DNA from: an uncultured Campylobacter sp.
GTDB taxonomy: Bacteria > Campylobacterota > Campylobacteria > Campylobacterales > Campylobacteraceae
NCBI RefSeq assembly: GCF_905373215.1
Contig: NZ_CAJPRT010000005.1
Location: 1 to 64,000, forward strand
Reading direction: 5' to 3'
Length of the DNA stretch: 64,000 nt
In this document: one piece after another, positions 43,277 to 51,739 of the stretch
How the letters are laid out: each line of letters starts with the position of its first letter
Position numbering within the stretch: position 1 is the stretch's first letter
Translations under genes and position numbers: made by a program
Notes under the pieces: generated by a model
The model's input: only the letters and a program-made list of their open reading frames with translations
Databases searched by the model: none
Told to the model about the DNA's origin: nothing

Positions 43277-44488
43277 ATGGGCGAAATTCTTTCGATTAAA
43301 GATTTGAAATTTAAAGACGGCGCGCGCGTTTTTATCAGGTGCGATTTTAACGTGCCGATGGATGAGTTTTGCAATATTACGGACGATCGTCGCATTCGTT
43401 CGTCTATCCCTACGATTAAATATTGCTTAGACGAGGGCTGCGCGGTAATTTTAGCCAGTCATTTAGGGCGCCCGAAAAACGGATACGAAGAAAGACTTAG
43501 CCTAAAACCTGTGGTAAAGAGGCTATCTAGGCTTTTGGAGCGCGAGATAAAATTTGTCTCCGATGTCGCGGGTGAGGAAGCCGTAGCTGCGGTAAATTCG
43601 CTTAAAAAGGGCGAAGTGCTTTTGCTAGATAATCTGCGATTTGAAAAGGGCGAGAGCAAAAATGACGAAGCTTTAGCTAAGAGGCTTGCGAGCTACGCGG
43701 AATTTTATATCAACGACGCTTTTGGTGTATGCCACCGCGCGCATGCTTCGGTAGAAGCGATTACGAAATTCTACGATGAGGCGCACAAGGCGGCGGGATT
43801 TTTGCTGCTAAAAGAGATAAAATTTGCTAAAGACCTTATTAAAGATCCTGCGCGTCCTTTCGTAGCCGTAACGGGCGGCAGCAAAGTAAGCGGCAAGCTT
43901 CAGGCGCTTAAAAATTTACTTCCTAAAGTCGATAAGCTCATCATCGGCGGCGGCATGGCGTTTACGTTTTTAAAAGCCGTCGGATATGACATCGGCAAAT
44001 CTTTGCTCGAAGAGGATCTAATCGAGGAAGCAAAAAATATTCTCCGCAATGCTCGCGAGCTTGGGGTTAAAATTTATATCCCCGTCGATGCCGTCGCAGC
44101 TCCGCAATGCTCGCAAGATGCCGTTACAAAAAAGGTTACCGTCCAAGAAATTCCAAGCGATTGGATGGGGCTAGATATCGGACCTGCGACCGTAGCGCTT
44201 TTTAAAGAAGCCCTAGACGATGCACAAACGATCTGGTGGAACGGACCGATGGGAGTTTTTGAGATCGATAAATTCGCTCGTGGCAGCCTGCATATATCGC
44301 ACGCGATCGCAGATAGCGACGCCACGACCGTAGTGGGCGGCGGCGATACTGCAGATGTCGTCGAACGCGCGGGCAACGCTGATGATATGACTTTTATTTC
44401 CACCGGAGGCGGTGCGAGCTTAGAACTCATCGAAGGCAAGGAGCTGCCGGGCGTGCGAGTGCTTACTGCTAAAACGGAGCTGCGATGA
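43277..44488 (+). CDS. pgk: Phosphoglycerate kinase
   Basis: 403 residues, usual length. RCDFNVPMDE near residue 20, ASHLGRPKNGYEERLSL, GGSKVSGKLQAL, WNGPMGVFEIDKFARGS and GGGDTADVVE are the family blocks for 3-phosphoglycerate and ATP. ATG 43277 has AGAAGGA upstream and lies 2 bases after the gap stop; a longer frame into gap is not real. The stop overlaps tpiA by 4 nt (ATGA). Confidence 0.97.
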   Translation: MGEILSIKDLKFKDGARVFIRCDFNVPMDEFCNITDDRRIRSSIPTIKYCLDEGCAVILASHLGRPKNGYEERLSLKPVVKRLSRLLEREIKFVSDVAGEEAVAAVNSLKKGEVLLLDNLRFEKGESKNDEALAKRLASYAEFYINDAFGVCHRAHASVEAITKFYDEAHKAAGFLLLKEIKFAKDLIKDPARPFVAVTGGSKVSGKLQALKNLLPKVDKLIIGGGMAFTFLKAVGYDIGKSLLEEDLIEEAKNILRNARELGVKIYIPVDAVAAPQCSQDAVTKKVTVQEIPSDWMGLDIGPATVALFKEALDDAQTIWWNGPMGVFEIDKFARGSLHISHAIADSDATTVVGGGDTADVVERAGNADDMTFISTGGGASLELIEGKELPGVRVLTAKTELR

Positions 44489-45198
44489 TACTGGCGGCGA
44501 ATCTTAAATGTAACCATACCCGTGCTAGCTTTGAGCAGTACGCTAAAGCTTTAGATGAAGGCTTAGCGGGCGGAATTTCGCGCGAGAATGAAATTTTAGT
44601 TTTTCCTCCCGCTAGCGCATTTTGCGCGAAAGTGAAAAATTTCACCCAAGGCGCGCAAAATTTCTATCCTGCCGCGCACGGCAGCTTTACAGGCGAGATC
44701 GGCGGCGATATGCTGGCGGAATTTGATATCAAAACCGTTCTTATCGGACACAGCGAGCGGCGCGTTATTTTGGGCGAGAGCGCGGAGCTGATAAAAGAAA
44801 AATTCAGTTTTGCCGCAGCACGCGGCTGGTGCATCGTCTTTTGCGTCGGCGAGGACGAGGCGGCATTCGCGCAAGATCGCAGCGAGGATTTTGTAGCAGC
44901 ACAGCTTGAGGGTATCGATCTGAAATATCCGAGCTTAGTGCTAGCCTACGAGCCCGTCTGGGCGATCGGTACAGGCAGAAGCGCGCAGTGCGAGCAGATC
45001 GAAATAATGCTGAAGTTTTTACGCGCTAAAAGCTCCGCGCCACTGCTTTACGGAGGCAGTGTAAATGCGGAAAATATCGCAAAAATTTGCGCGATAAGAG
45101 GTTGCGACGGGGTGCTAGTGGGGACGGCGAGCTGGGACGCCTCTAGCTTTTTGGAACTTATACGCGTCGTCTCGCATCGCTATACTTCGTTGCCTTAA
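44485..45198 (+). CDS. tpiA: Triosephosphate isomerase
   Basis: 237 residues, slightly short for the family as in other campylobacters. The electrophilic His lies in IGHSERR, the catalytic Glu in AYEPVWAIGTGRSA, and the phosphate-gripping loop is YGGSVNAENI. It interconverts dihydroxyacetone phosphate and glyceraldehyde 3-phosphate. Coupled to pgk; the operon ends at the inverted repeat that begins at its stop codon. Confidence 0.97.
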   Translation: MILAANLKCNHTRASFEQYAKALDEGLAGGISRENEILVFPPASAFCAKVKNFTQGAQNFYPAAHGSFTGEIGGDMLAEFDIKTVLIGHSERRVILGESAELIKEKFSFAAARGWCIVFCVGEDEAAFAQDRSEDFVAAQLEGIDLKYPSLVLAYEPVWAIGTGRSAQCEQIEIMLKFLRAKSSAPLLYGGSVNAENIAKICAIRGCDGVLVGTASWDASSFLELIRVVSHRYTSLP

Positions 45199-45249
45199 AA
45201 TTTTGCTCGGTCATTACCTAATAGGGTAACTCCCGTCGCAAAATTTTAA
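45195..45249 (+). terminator. Two-tier inverted repeat ending the gap-pgk-tpiA operon
   Basis: TTAAAATTTTGC (45195-45206) and GCAAAATTTTAA (45238-45249) form a perfect 12-bp stem that includes the tpiA stop codon. Inside it TTACC/GGTAA (45214-45218 / 45225-45229) makes a second small stem. Confidence 0.55.
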
Positions 45250-45381
45250 GTCGCCTAGTCTAGCTTCGCGATACTGCCGCTATCAAATTGCATTTAAAAT
45301 TTGGCATTTCGCGAGATTTTGCGAATTTTAATTTGTAAAATTTTAAGTCAAATTGCGAAGGATTTTTCGCTTAGTCAAGGC

Positions 45382-45440
45382 AAAATTTAAAAAATAAGCG
45401 GAGCGAACATATGGTTCGTGAGCATTATTTTTTAAATTTT
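45382..45440. repeat. Long perfect inverted repeat upstream of fabI
   Basis: AAAATTTAAAAAATAA (45382-45397) and its exact complement TTATTTTTTAAATTTT (45425-45440), 16-bp arms. Within the 27-base spacer CGAAC/GTTCG can add an inner stem. It lies 48 bases before the fabI start. It could be a terminator (T-rich 3' arm), an attenuator in the fabI leader, or a protein-binding site; the sequence alone does not decide. Confidence 0.6.
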
Positions 45441-45487
45441 AACGCAGAATAAGTAGAAAAAGCCAAGCAAATTTTAAAGGAGAAATA

Positions 45488-46315
45488 ATGATTTTAAAAG
45501 GAAAAAAGGGCCTCATCGTCGGCGTCGCTAACGCCAAATCTATCGCTTACGGTATCGCCGAAGCTTGTCACGCCCAGGGTGCGCAGATGGCGTTTACCTA
45601 CCTAAACGACGCGCTAAAAAAACGCGTAGAGCCGATCGCGGAGGAGTTTGGGAGCAAATTCGTCTATGAGCTCGACGTAAACAATCCTGCCCACTTGGAC
45701 GGGCTTGCGGATCGTATCAAAGCAGATCTAGGCGAGATAGATTTCGTCGTGCATGCCGTGGCCTATGCGCCAAAAGAAGCACTTGAGGGTGAGTTTGTGA
45801 ATACTACAAAAGAAGCCTTTGATATCGCGATGGGCACGAGCGTGTACTCGCTACTGAGCCTTACTCGCGCGGTGCTGCCGGTGCTAAAAGAGGGCGGCTC
45901 GGTGCTTACGCTCACATATCTTGGCGGACCAAAATTCGTGCCTCACTACAACGTTATGGGCGTCGCAAAAGCAGCTCTTGAAAGCTCAGTTCGCTACCTA
46001 GCACACGATCTTGGTGCGCGCGGCATCCGCGTAAACGCTATCAGCGCGGGCCCTATCAAGACGCTTGCTGCAAGCGGAATAGGCGACTTTAGGATGATTT
46101 TGCGCTACAACGAGATCAACGCGCCGCTCAAACGCAACGTCACGACGCAAGACATCGGCAAAAGCGCTATGTATCTGCTTAGCGACCTTGCTAGCGGCGT
46201 GACGGGCGAGGTGCACTACGTCGACTGCGGCTACAACATCATGGGCATGTGCGACGTGGCTACCGACGCCGATGGTAAGACGATCCTTGCGTGGGATGCG
46301 GCTAAGGCCGAATAA
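45488..46315 (+). CDS. fabI: Enoyl-[acyl-carrier-protein] reductase (NADH)
   Basis: 275 residues, divergent short-chain dehydrogenase. GLIVGVANAKSIAYGIAEA binds NADH, VHAVAYAPKEAL and LTYLGGPKFVPHYNVMGVAKAALESS carry the Tyr-X6-Lys catalytic pair (Tyr and Lys of YNVMGVAK). It completes the last reduction in each fatty acid elongation cycle, working with FabG, FabF and AcpP encoded at 11.1-13.4 kb. AAAGGAG precedes the ATG. Confidence 0.96.
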   Translation: MILKGKKGLIVGVANAKSIAYGIAEACHAQGAQMAFTYLNDALKKRVEPIAEEFGSKFVYELDVNNPAHLDGLADRIKADLGEIDFVVHAVAYAPKEALEGEFVNTTKEAFDIAMGTSVYSLLSLTRAVLPVLKEGGSVLTLTYLGGPKFVPHYNVMGVAKAALESSVRYLAHDLGARGIRVNAISAGPIKTLAASGIGDFRMILRYNEINAPLKRNVTTQDIGKSAMYLLSDLASGVTGEVHYVDCGYNIMGMCDVATDADGKTILAWDAAKAE

Positions 46316-46320
46316 GCGGC

Positions 46321-46683
46321 GTGCAAAAAGGGCAAAATTTGACACGCACGGTATATTACGAGGCTAGGCACAAAGCTATAGCAGAAGGCGGCGTAGAGGG
46401 CATTGTCGCCGTTTTGCGAGGTGATGACGAGGCCGAGAAAGCCTCGCTTCTGTTGTGTCTAGATTATTACCTTGATCCCTACTATGGCTGCACGCTGGCG
46501 CATGAGAGCGAAATTTTCGCCCTTTTGCAGGAGCTGCTTCTTACCGAGCGCTCGCAAGCTATCAGAGACGATATTTTGCAGCTTCTGGGCGATTACTGCG
46601 GCGATTTTAGCGTGCTGCGAAGCAGGATTTGTGAGGCGTCCGGCGAGCTTTTGCCCGATATCAAGCGCTTGATCGAAAGATAA
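46321..46683 (+). CDS. Small hypothetical protein, helical-repeat-like
   Basis: 120 residues, acidic, Leu-rich and probably all-helical. The spacing of LLCLDYYL, LLQELLLTERSQAI and ILQLLGDYCGDF suggests short HEAT-like helical repeats. No family recognised with confidence. It starts at GTG 46321, 5 bases after the fabI stop, without a clear ribosome site, so it may be coupled to fabI. Confidence 0.55.
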   Translation: MQKGQNLTRTVYYEARHKAIAEGGVEGIVAVLRGDDEAEKASLLLCLDYYLDPYYGCTLAHESEIFALLQELLLTERSQAIRDDILQLLGDYCGDFSVLRSRICEASGELLPDIKRLIER

Positions 46684-46937
46684 ATTTAACGACCGGCGCA
46701 CTTTCGTGCATGGTAATTGCGTCGCGGCGAGCGGTAGCGAAATTTGCCGTGCCTCCGCATACGCCCCTCTTTGTTGCGAAAATGCGGCAGCGTAAAATTT
46801 TAAGATTGGAAGCGGCGATGAGAACCTCGGATGAGCGAGGAGCTCTATTAGGCGCGTACCTAAAAACGGCATGGAGATAGAGGATTATTTCAGAGCCGTT
46901 TTTGAAAAAGCGATAAAAGCCGCCAGGAAGGAGCTTA

Positions 46938-48233
46938 ATGAAAAAGGATTATATCTGCGTATTCGACTGCGAGACGATCCCAGACGTAGCGGCGCTGGTG
47001 CGGGTGCTGGATGAGGACGCGATCGCGGACTGCTTCGAGCCTTTCGATAAAAAAAGCTTCGCAAAGTTTCTTGACGCGCAGCTCTCGCAAAAGATCGGCG
47101 GCGAGAAGCAAAACGCGTCTTTAAATTTTGCTGTAAATTCGGCGGAGCAGAATTTTAAAATAGAAAATTCCGAGCAAAATTCCGCTGAAAATCCAACGCA
47201 GGGAAATTTTACGAGCGAAAATTTCATTCCGCAAAATACTGCGCCCAAAAATTCCGCATCGCTAAATTTAACCTACGACGATACCGCGCCTCAAAGCTCC
47301 GCAGCACAGTGCGTCGCGGTAGAAAATTCCGCGCTCCGAAGCCCTGCGCCTCAGAATTTCGCGGCGGAAAGCTCTACGTCTCGAAGCTCTGCATCCGAAA
47401 GCTCAAAGAGCGAAAATCTCGCTTTAAATTCTACGCAAGATCTCGCGTTAAATTTTAAAATTTACGGCGAGCAGCCGATCTTTAACGCAGATAAAAGCAA
47501 AATTTTAAACCACAAATTGCTCTCGCTTAGGGCGATGGAGATTTTCAAAGAAAAAACCGGCAGCGAATTCCTACCCGTCTGCTTCCACCGCGTAGTTAGC
47601 ATTAGCGCCGTGATGGCGGACGGATTCGGCAGATTTTTGCGCGTCTCGACGCTTGATGGCGAGAACGAGCGCGATAAAATCTCAAAATTCCTAGCCTTCA
47701 TCGAGGATTTTAATCCGCGGCTCGTGAGCTTCAACGGGCGCGGATTCGATCTGCCGATGATTATGGCGCGCGCGATGTGCTACGATCTAAGCGCCGCGGC
47801 GTATTTTGAGACGAACGATCGCGATAACAACAAGAGCAAATGGGAGAACTACCGCAGCCGCTACGACGGGCGGTTTCATCTGGACTTGCTCGATCACATC
47901 AGCGATTTTGGCGCCGTGCGCGGGCTCAAGCTCGATCATACCTGCGCTAGCGTGGGCCTTCCCGGCAAATACGACGTGCACGGAGATCAGGTCCTGCAGC
48001 TGTATTACGGCGGCGAGCAGGCCAAGATCGACGAGTACTGCAGATCCGACGTGCTCAACACCTACTGGCTGTTTTTGAAATACGAGCTTTTGCGCGGCAA
48101 GATCACCAAGGACGACTATCTGAATTATATCGCGGTGATGGGCGAATTTTTGCAAAAAGAGTGCGCGGGCATGAGCTACACGCCCGTTTTTTGCGACTTT
48201 ATAGAAAGGGAGTTGGCGGCATATGCGAAGTGA
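46938..48233 (+). CDS. Predicted 3'-5' exonuclease, DnaQ-like (PolB-type exonuclease family)
   Basis: 431 residues. Exonuclease motif I is VFDCETIPD near residue 8, motif II SFNGRGFDLPMI in mid-protein and motif III in IDEYCRSDVLNTYWLF, giving the acidic DEDD-type metal site. This is the family of predicted 3'-5' exonucleases related to DNA polymerase B. Between motif I and the rest (about residues 57-172) stands a low-complexity insertion rich in Asn, Ser, Ala and Gln, coded by AAAATTCCGC-like repeats. Overlaps the DNA ligase gene by 11 bases, which suggests a DNA-processing pair. Confidence 0.85.
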   Translation: MKKDYICVFDCETIPDVAALVRVLDEDAIADCFEPFDKKSFAKFLDAQLSQKIGGEKQNASLNFAVNSAEQNFKIENSEQNSAENPTQGNFTSENFIPQNTAPKNSASLNLTYDDTAPQSSAAQCVAVENSALRSPAPQNFAAESSTSRSSASESSKSENLALNSTQDLALNFKIYGEQPIFNADKSKILNHKLLSLRAMEIFKEKTGSEFLPVCFHRVVSISAVMADGFGRFLRVSTLDGENERDKISKFLAFIEDFNPRLVSFNGRGFDLPMIMARAMCYDLSAAAYFETNDRDNNKSKWENYRSRYDGRFHLDLLDHISDFGAVRGLKLDHTCASVGLPGKYDVHGDQVLQLYYGGEQAKIDEYCRSDVLNTYWLFLKYELLRGKITKDDYLNYIAVMGEFLQKECAGMSYTPVFCDFIERELAAYAK

Positions 48234-49077
48234 AATTTTTAAAATTTTAAAAGGCGCGGTTTTGGGTGCGCTGTTTTTGCTCTGCGGCGCGGTCGCGGAT
48301 GAGGCTAAATTTAAACCGATGCTGCTTAAAGAATACGTTCCGGGCATGAATATCACGGGCTGGGTGATTAGCGAGAAGCTAGACGGCGTGCGCGCGATCT
48401 GGGACGGCAAAAATCTGCGCTCCAGGCGCGGCAAGATTATAAACGCTCCTGAGGGCTGGAGCGCGGGCTTTCCGCCGTTTTTCGTCGACGGCGAGCTATA
48501 CACGGCGCGCGGAGAGTTTGAACAGCTCGTTTCGATCGTCTCTTCTAGCGTGCCCGATGAGCGCTGGAGCAGGGTGAAATTTTACGCGTTTGACCTGCCG
48601 AAGGAGCAGAAAAACCTAAGCGCGAAGATGGAAATTTTAAGAAATTTTATCGCCTCAAGCGGCGCGCAAAATTTACTCATCGTGCAGCAAACTCCGGTAA
48701 GCACGCACGCCGATGTGCAGGCGTATTTTGATCGCGTCATCGCCGCTGGCGGCGAGGGGGTCGTGCTGCGCGATCCAAACGCGCTTTATGAAAGTGGGCG
48801 CAGCGATAAAATTTTAAAATACAAAAAGACGCACGATAGCGATTGCAAGGTCGTAAAAATCAACCCCGGCTACGGCAAAAACGAGGGCAAGATGGGCTCA
48901 CTTAGCTGCGTGGATCTACGTAGCGGAGCGAAATTTAAAGTAGGTTCGGGCTTTAGCGACGAAATGCGGGCAAATCCGCCTAAGGTGGGCACGATCATCA
49001 CCTATCAATACCAAAACCTAACCCGCGAGAAAAAGCCGCGCTTCCCCGTATTTTTGCGCGTGCGACCAGCGATTTAA
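48223..49077 (+). CDS. ATP-dependent DNA ligase with signal peptide
   Basis: 284 residues. The N-terminal segment VLGALFLLCGAVADE is a Sec-type signal peptide. The adenylated Lys lies in ISEKLDGVRAIW near residue 50, followed by LRSRRGK, the FFVDGELY motif, GGEGVVLRDP and KYKKTHDSDCKV with an OB-fold end. Short ATP-dependent ligases with signal peptides are known from Haemophilus, Neisseria and Campylobacter. Periplasmic action, perhaps during DNA uptake, is inferred. Starts 11 bases inside the exonuclease gene. Confidence 0.9.
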   Translation: MRSEIFKILKGAVLGALFLLCGAVADEAKFKPMLLKEYVPGMNITGWVISEKLDGVRAIWDGKNLRSRRGKIINAPEGWSAGFPPFFVDGELYTARGEFEQLVSIVSSSVPDERWSRVKFYAFDLPKEQKNLSAKMEILRNFIASSGAQNLLIVQQTPVSTHADVQAYFDRVIAAGGEGVVLRDPNALYESGRSDKILKYKKTHDSDCKVVKINPGYGKNEGKMGSLSCVDLRSGAKFKVGSGFSDEMRANPPKVGTIITYQYQNLTREKKPRFPVFLRVRPAI

Positions 49078-49087
49078 TCTAAGGGGC

Positions 49088-49093
49088 TATAAT
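49088..49093 (+). promoter_or_regulatory. -10 element of the pgl locus
   Basis: TATAAT 36 bases before the galE start; GAAGGAG is the ribosome site at 49118-49124. Likely drives the first pgl transcription unit. Confidence 0.5.
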
Positions 49094-49129
49094 CGCGTAC
49101 TTTGATAAATTTGATCCGAAGGAGAATAG

Positions 49130-50119
49130 ATGAAAATTTTAATTACAGGCGGCGCGGGATACATCGGTAGCCATGTCGCAAAGGCGCTTTTAGAAGCAAA
49201 CCGCCACGACGTCGTCATACTGGATAATCTTTGCAAGGGCTCGATGCGAGCGATCGAGGCGCTTCGCAACGCGGGCGAGTTTGAGTTCGTACAAGAGAGC
49301 CTAGAAAACACCCCCGCAATCGAGAAGCTTTTTAAGCGCGAGAAGTTTGACGCGATCATTCACTTTGCGGCGTTTATCGAGGTTTTTGAAAGCACGCAAA
49401 ATCCGCTAAAATACTACCTAAACAACACCGCCAACGCGATGAATTTAATCGCGCTTGCGAACAAATACGGCGTGAAAGACTTTATCTTTAGCTCCACTGC
49501 GGCGACCTACGGCGAGCCCGACATCCCGCAAGTAAGCGAAGAAACTCCGCAAAATCCGATCAATCCGTACGGTAGAAGCAAACTGATGGTCGAGTGGGTG
49601 CTAAAAGACGCGGCAGCGGCAAATCCAAATTTTAAATATGGAATTTTGCGCTACTTCAACGTTGCAGGGGCCGCAAGCGACGGCACGATCGGGCAAAACT
49701 ACCCGAACGCGACGCATCTAATTAAGGTTGCAACCCAAACGATCGTCGGCAAGCGCGATAAGATGAGCATTTTTGGCGATGATTACGATACCAAGGACGG
49801 CACCTGCATACGCGACTACATCCACGTAGAGGACCTCGCAAGCGCGCATCTGGCGGTGCTTGATTATCTGCAAAGCGGTGAGAGCGCGGTCTTTAACGTA
49901 GGCTACGGCACGGGCTTTAGCGTAAAAGAGGTCGTCAATGAAGCTAAAAAAGTAAGCGGCGTGGATTTTAAAGTGGAGATCGCTTCACGTAGAGCTGGCG
50001 ATCCTGCCTGCCTCATTTCAAACGCCGATAAAATTCGCACCAAAACCTCTTGGCATCCCGAGCACGAGAGCTTGGATGAGATCATCCTAAGCGCGCTTAA
50101 TTGGGAAAAGAAGCTCTAG
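49130..50119 (+). CDS. galE: UDP-glucose/UDP-GlcNAc 4-epimerase (Gne type)
   Basis: 329 residues, extended SDR. GGAGYIGSHV binds NAD, the catalytic Ser lies in FSSTAATYGEP and Tyr/Lys in NPYGRSKL. In C. jejuni the equivalent enzyme (Gne) opens the pgl locus and makes UDP-GalNAc for the N-glycan, as well as UDP-Gal. The same role is inferred here from position and similarity. Promoter at 49088. The flippase gene follows after 81 bases. Confidence 0.93.
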   Translation: MKILITGGAGYIGSHVAKALLEANRHDVVILDNLCKGSMRAIEALRNAGEFEFVQESLENTPAIEKLFKREKFDAIIHFAAFIEVFESTQNPLKYYLNNTANAMNLIALANKYGVKDFIFSSTAATYGEPDIPQVSEETPQNPINPYGRSKLMVEWVLKDAAAANPNFKYGILRYFNVAGAASDGTIGQNYPNATHLIKVATQTIVGKRDKMSIFGDDYDTKDGTCIRDYIHVEDLASAHLAVLDYLQSGESAVFNVGYGTGFSVKEVVNEAKKVSGVDFKVEIASRRAGDPACLISNADKIRTKTSWHPEHESLDEIILSALNWEKKL

Positions 50120-50200
50120 GTTCTAGCGTGAAAGTGCGATTTGAAATTTTAAAATTTTACTCCGCCGCGTTTAATCGCGGCGAGCAAAAGGAAGCCTTGT

Positions 50201-51739
50201 TTGCTTAAAATTCTAAACGCCCCCGAAGCCGCGCAGCGTAAGCTCGGCGTCGTGCTATCGTATGTGAATATCTTTGTTTCTACGATACTTACTTTGGTTT
50301 ATACGCCGTTTTTCCTGCGGGCGCTGGGGCAGAGCGAGTTTGGGCTATATTCTTTAGCGAGTAGCGTTATCGGCTATTTGGCGATTTTGGATTTGGGTTT
50401 CGGCAATGCCGTGACGGTCTATACCGCCAAATACGCCTCAAGCGGCGAAGTGGAGCGCATGCATAAGCTGCACGGAACGATCTTTAGTGTGTATCTGGTA
50501 ATGAGCGCGGTGATCGTGATTGCAGGAGCTGCGCTGCTAGCTAATCTGCACGCGATTTTTGGCGCTAAGCTAAGCGCTAATGAGATGGGCGAAATTCGCA
50601 TTATGCTAATGCTGCTAACTGCGAATTTAGCGATTAGCTTTCCTTTTAGCATCTATTCGTCGATCCTTACGGCGCATGAGAATTTCGTATTTATCAAGCT
50701 AGTTGGGATCTTTCGCACGATCGCTCTGCCGCTAGCTGCGGTGCCTGCGCTACTTTTGGGATATAAGGCTATCGCGATCGTAATCATCGCTACGGCGGTA
50801 AATTTAATCTGCGTCGCGGCAGATTTCATCTACTGCAAGCGCAAAGTCTCGCCCGTGATAAGCGTGCGAAATTTCGATGCCTCCACGCTTAAGCAAATTT
50901 TTGGCTACTCATTTTTTATATTTTTAGGAATCGTAGTCGATCAGGTAAACTGGAATGTCGATAATTTTATCTTAGGCGCTGTAGCAGGCGCTACGGCGGT
51001 CTCCACGTATGCCGTAGCAAGCACGATAAATGCCACTTTCGTCACGCTTTCGCTCACCATTAGCGGCGTGATGCTTCCTAAAATCGCCAAAATGGTCTCT
51101 GCAAACTCCACCGATTCCGAGCTTAGCGCGGAATTTATCAAAATAGGCAGGCTACAATTTTACGTGATATTTTTTATCGCGTCGCTTTTGGTGATTTTTG
51201 GACGGGAGTTTATCGTGCTATGGGCTGGCGCAAATTATGAAATTTCATACGCAATCGCGCTTATTTTGGTGCTTCCAGTAAGCGTGCCGTTGATTCAAAA
51301 TTTAGGCCTAGCCGTGCTTCAGGCAAAAAACAAAGTCAAATTTCGCTCAATCGCCGCGTTTTGCGTCACGCTCGTAAATATCGCTATTTCTATTCCGCTA
51401 GCTAAGGCTTACGGTGGCGTGGGCGCTGCGTGCGGCACGGCTTTTGCTATCACCTTGCTAAATATCTGCGTGATGAATATCTACTATGCTCGTGTAATCG
51501 GACTTGACATCGCTAAATTTTGGCGAAATATCGGCGCGATGGTAGTAAAATTTGCTCCCGCAATCGCAGTAAGCCTAGTGGTAAATTACGCATTAGGCTT
51601 ACATGGAGTGAGCTTTTTGCTAATTTGCGGCGGGCTTTATTCGGCTATGTTTGTGCTAAGCGCATATTTTTGGGCGATGAACGATTACGAACGCGCGATT
51701 TTTGGTGGCATTGCAGCTAAGATAAGGAGGCGGGCTTGA
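50201..51739 (+). CDS. Wzx-type flippase in the pgl locus
   Basis: 512 residues, about 14 membrane segments, MOP/MATE superfamily: YTPFFLRALGQSEFGLYSLA near residue 35 is the Wzx-like start. It should flip the finished undecaprenyl-linked glycan to the periplasm for PglB. In C. jejuni this slot after galE holds PglK, an ABC transporter. Here no ATPase is seen, so flipping would follow the Wzx route. TTG 50201 has AAAGGAAG upstream. The stop overlaps the next gene (TTGA). Confidence 0.88.
   Translation: MLKILNAPEAAQRKLGVVLSYVNIFVSTILTLVYTPFFLRALGQSEFGLYSLASSVIGYLAILDLGFGNAVTVYTAKYASSGEVERMHKLHGTIFSVYLVMSAVIVIAGAALLANLHAIFGAKLSANEMGEIRIMLMLLTANLAISFPFSIYSSILTAHENFVFIKLVGIFRTIALPLAAVPALLLGYKAIAIVIIATAVNLICVAADFIYCKRKVSPVISVRNFDASTLKQIFGYSFFIFLGIVVDQVNWNVDNFILGAVAGATAVSTYAVASTINATFVTLSLTISGVMLPKIAKMVSANSTDSELSAEFIKIGRLQFYVIFFIASLLVIFGREFIVLWAGANYEISYAIALILVLPVSVPLIQNLGLAVLQAKNKVKFRSIAAFCVTLVNIAISIPLAKAYGGVGAACGTAFAITLLNICVMNIYYARVIGLDIAKFWRNIGAMVVKFAPAIAVSLVVNYALGLHGVSFLLICGGLYSAMFVLSAYFWAMNDYERAIFGGIAAKIRRRA

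Noticed and set aside
46871..47014. 47-codon ORF with a helical N-terminus just before and into the exonuclease gene
   Set aside because: Weak ribosome site and its second half is Arg/Gly/Ala text from the exonuclease gene in the wrong frame. Could be a small real gene, but unsupported.
46949..47248. Open antisense frame opposite the exonuclease insertion (similar ones at 52113-52448 and 59463-59747)
   Set aside because: They are long only because the AAAATTCCGC-type repeats contain no stop on either strand. The EF/KF-rich text has no ribosome site or family likeness.
47107..47460. Short repeats suggesting a CRISPR array
   Set aside because: Units are degenerate, about 10 bases, without constant spacers, and lie in frame inside a gene. 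No cas genes are present.
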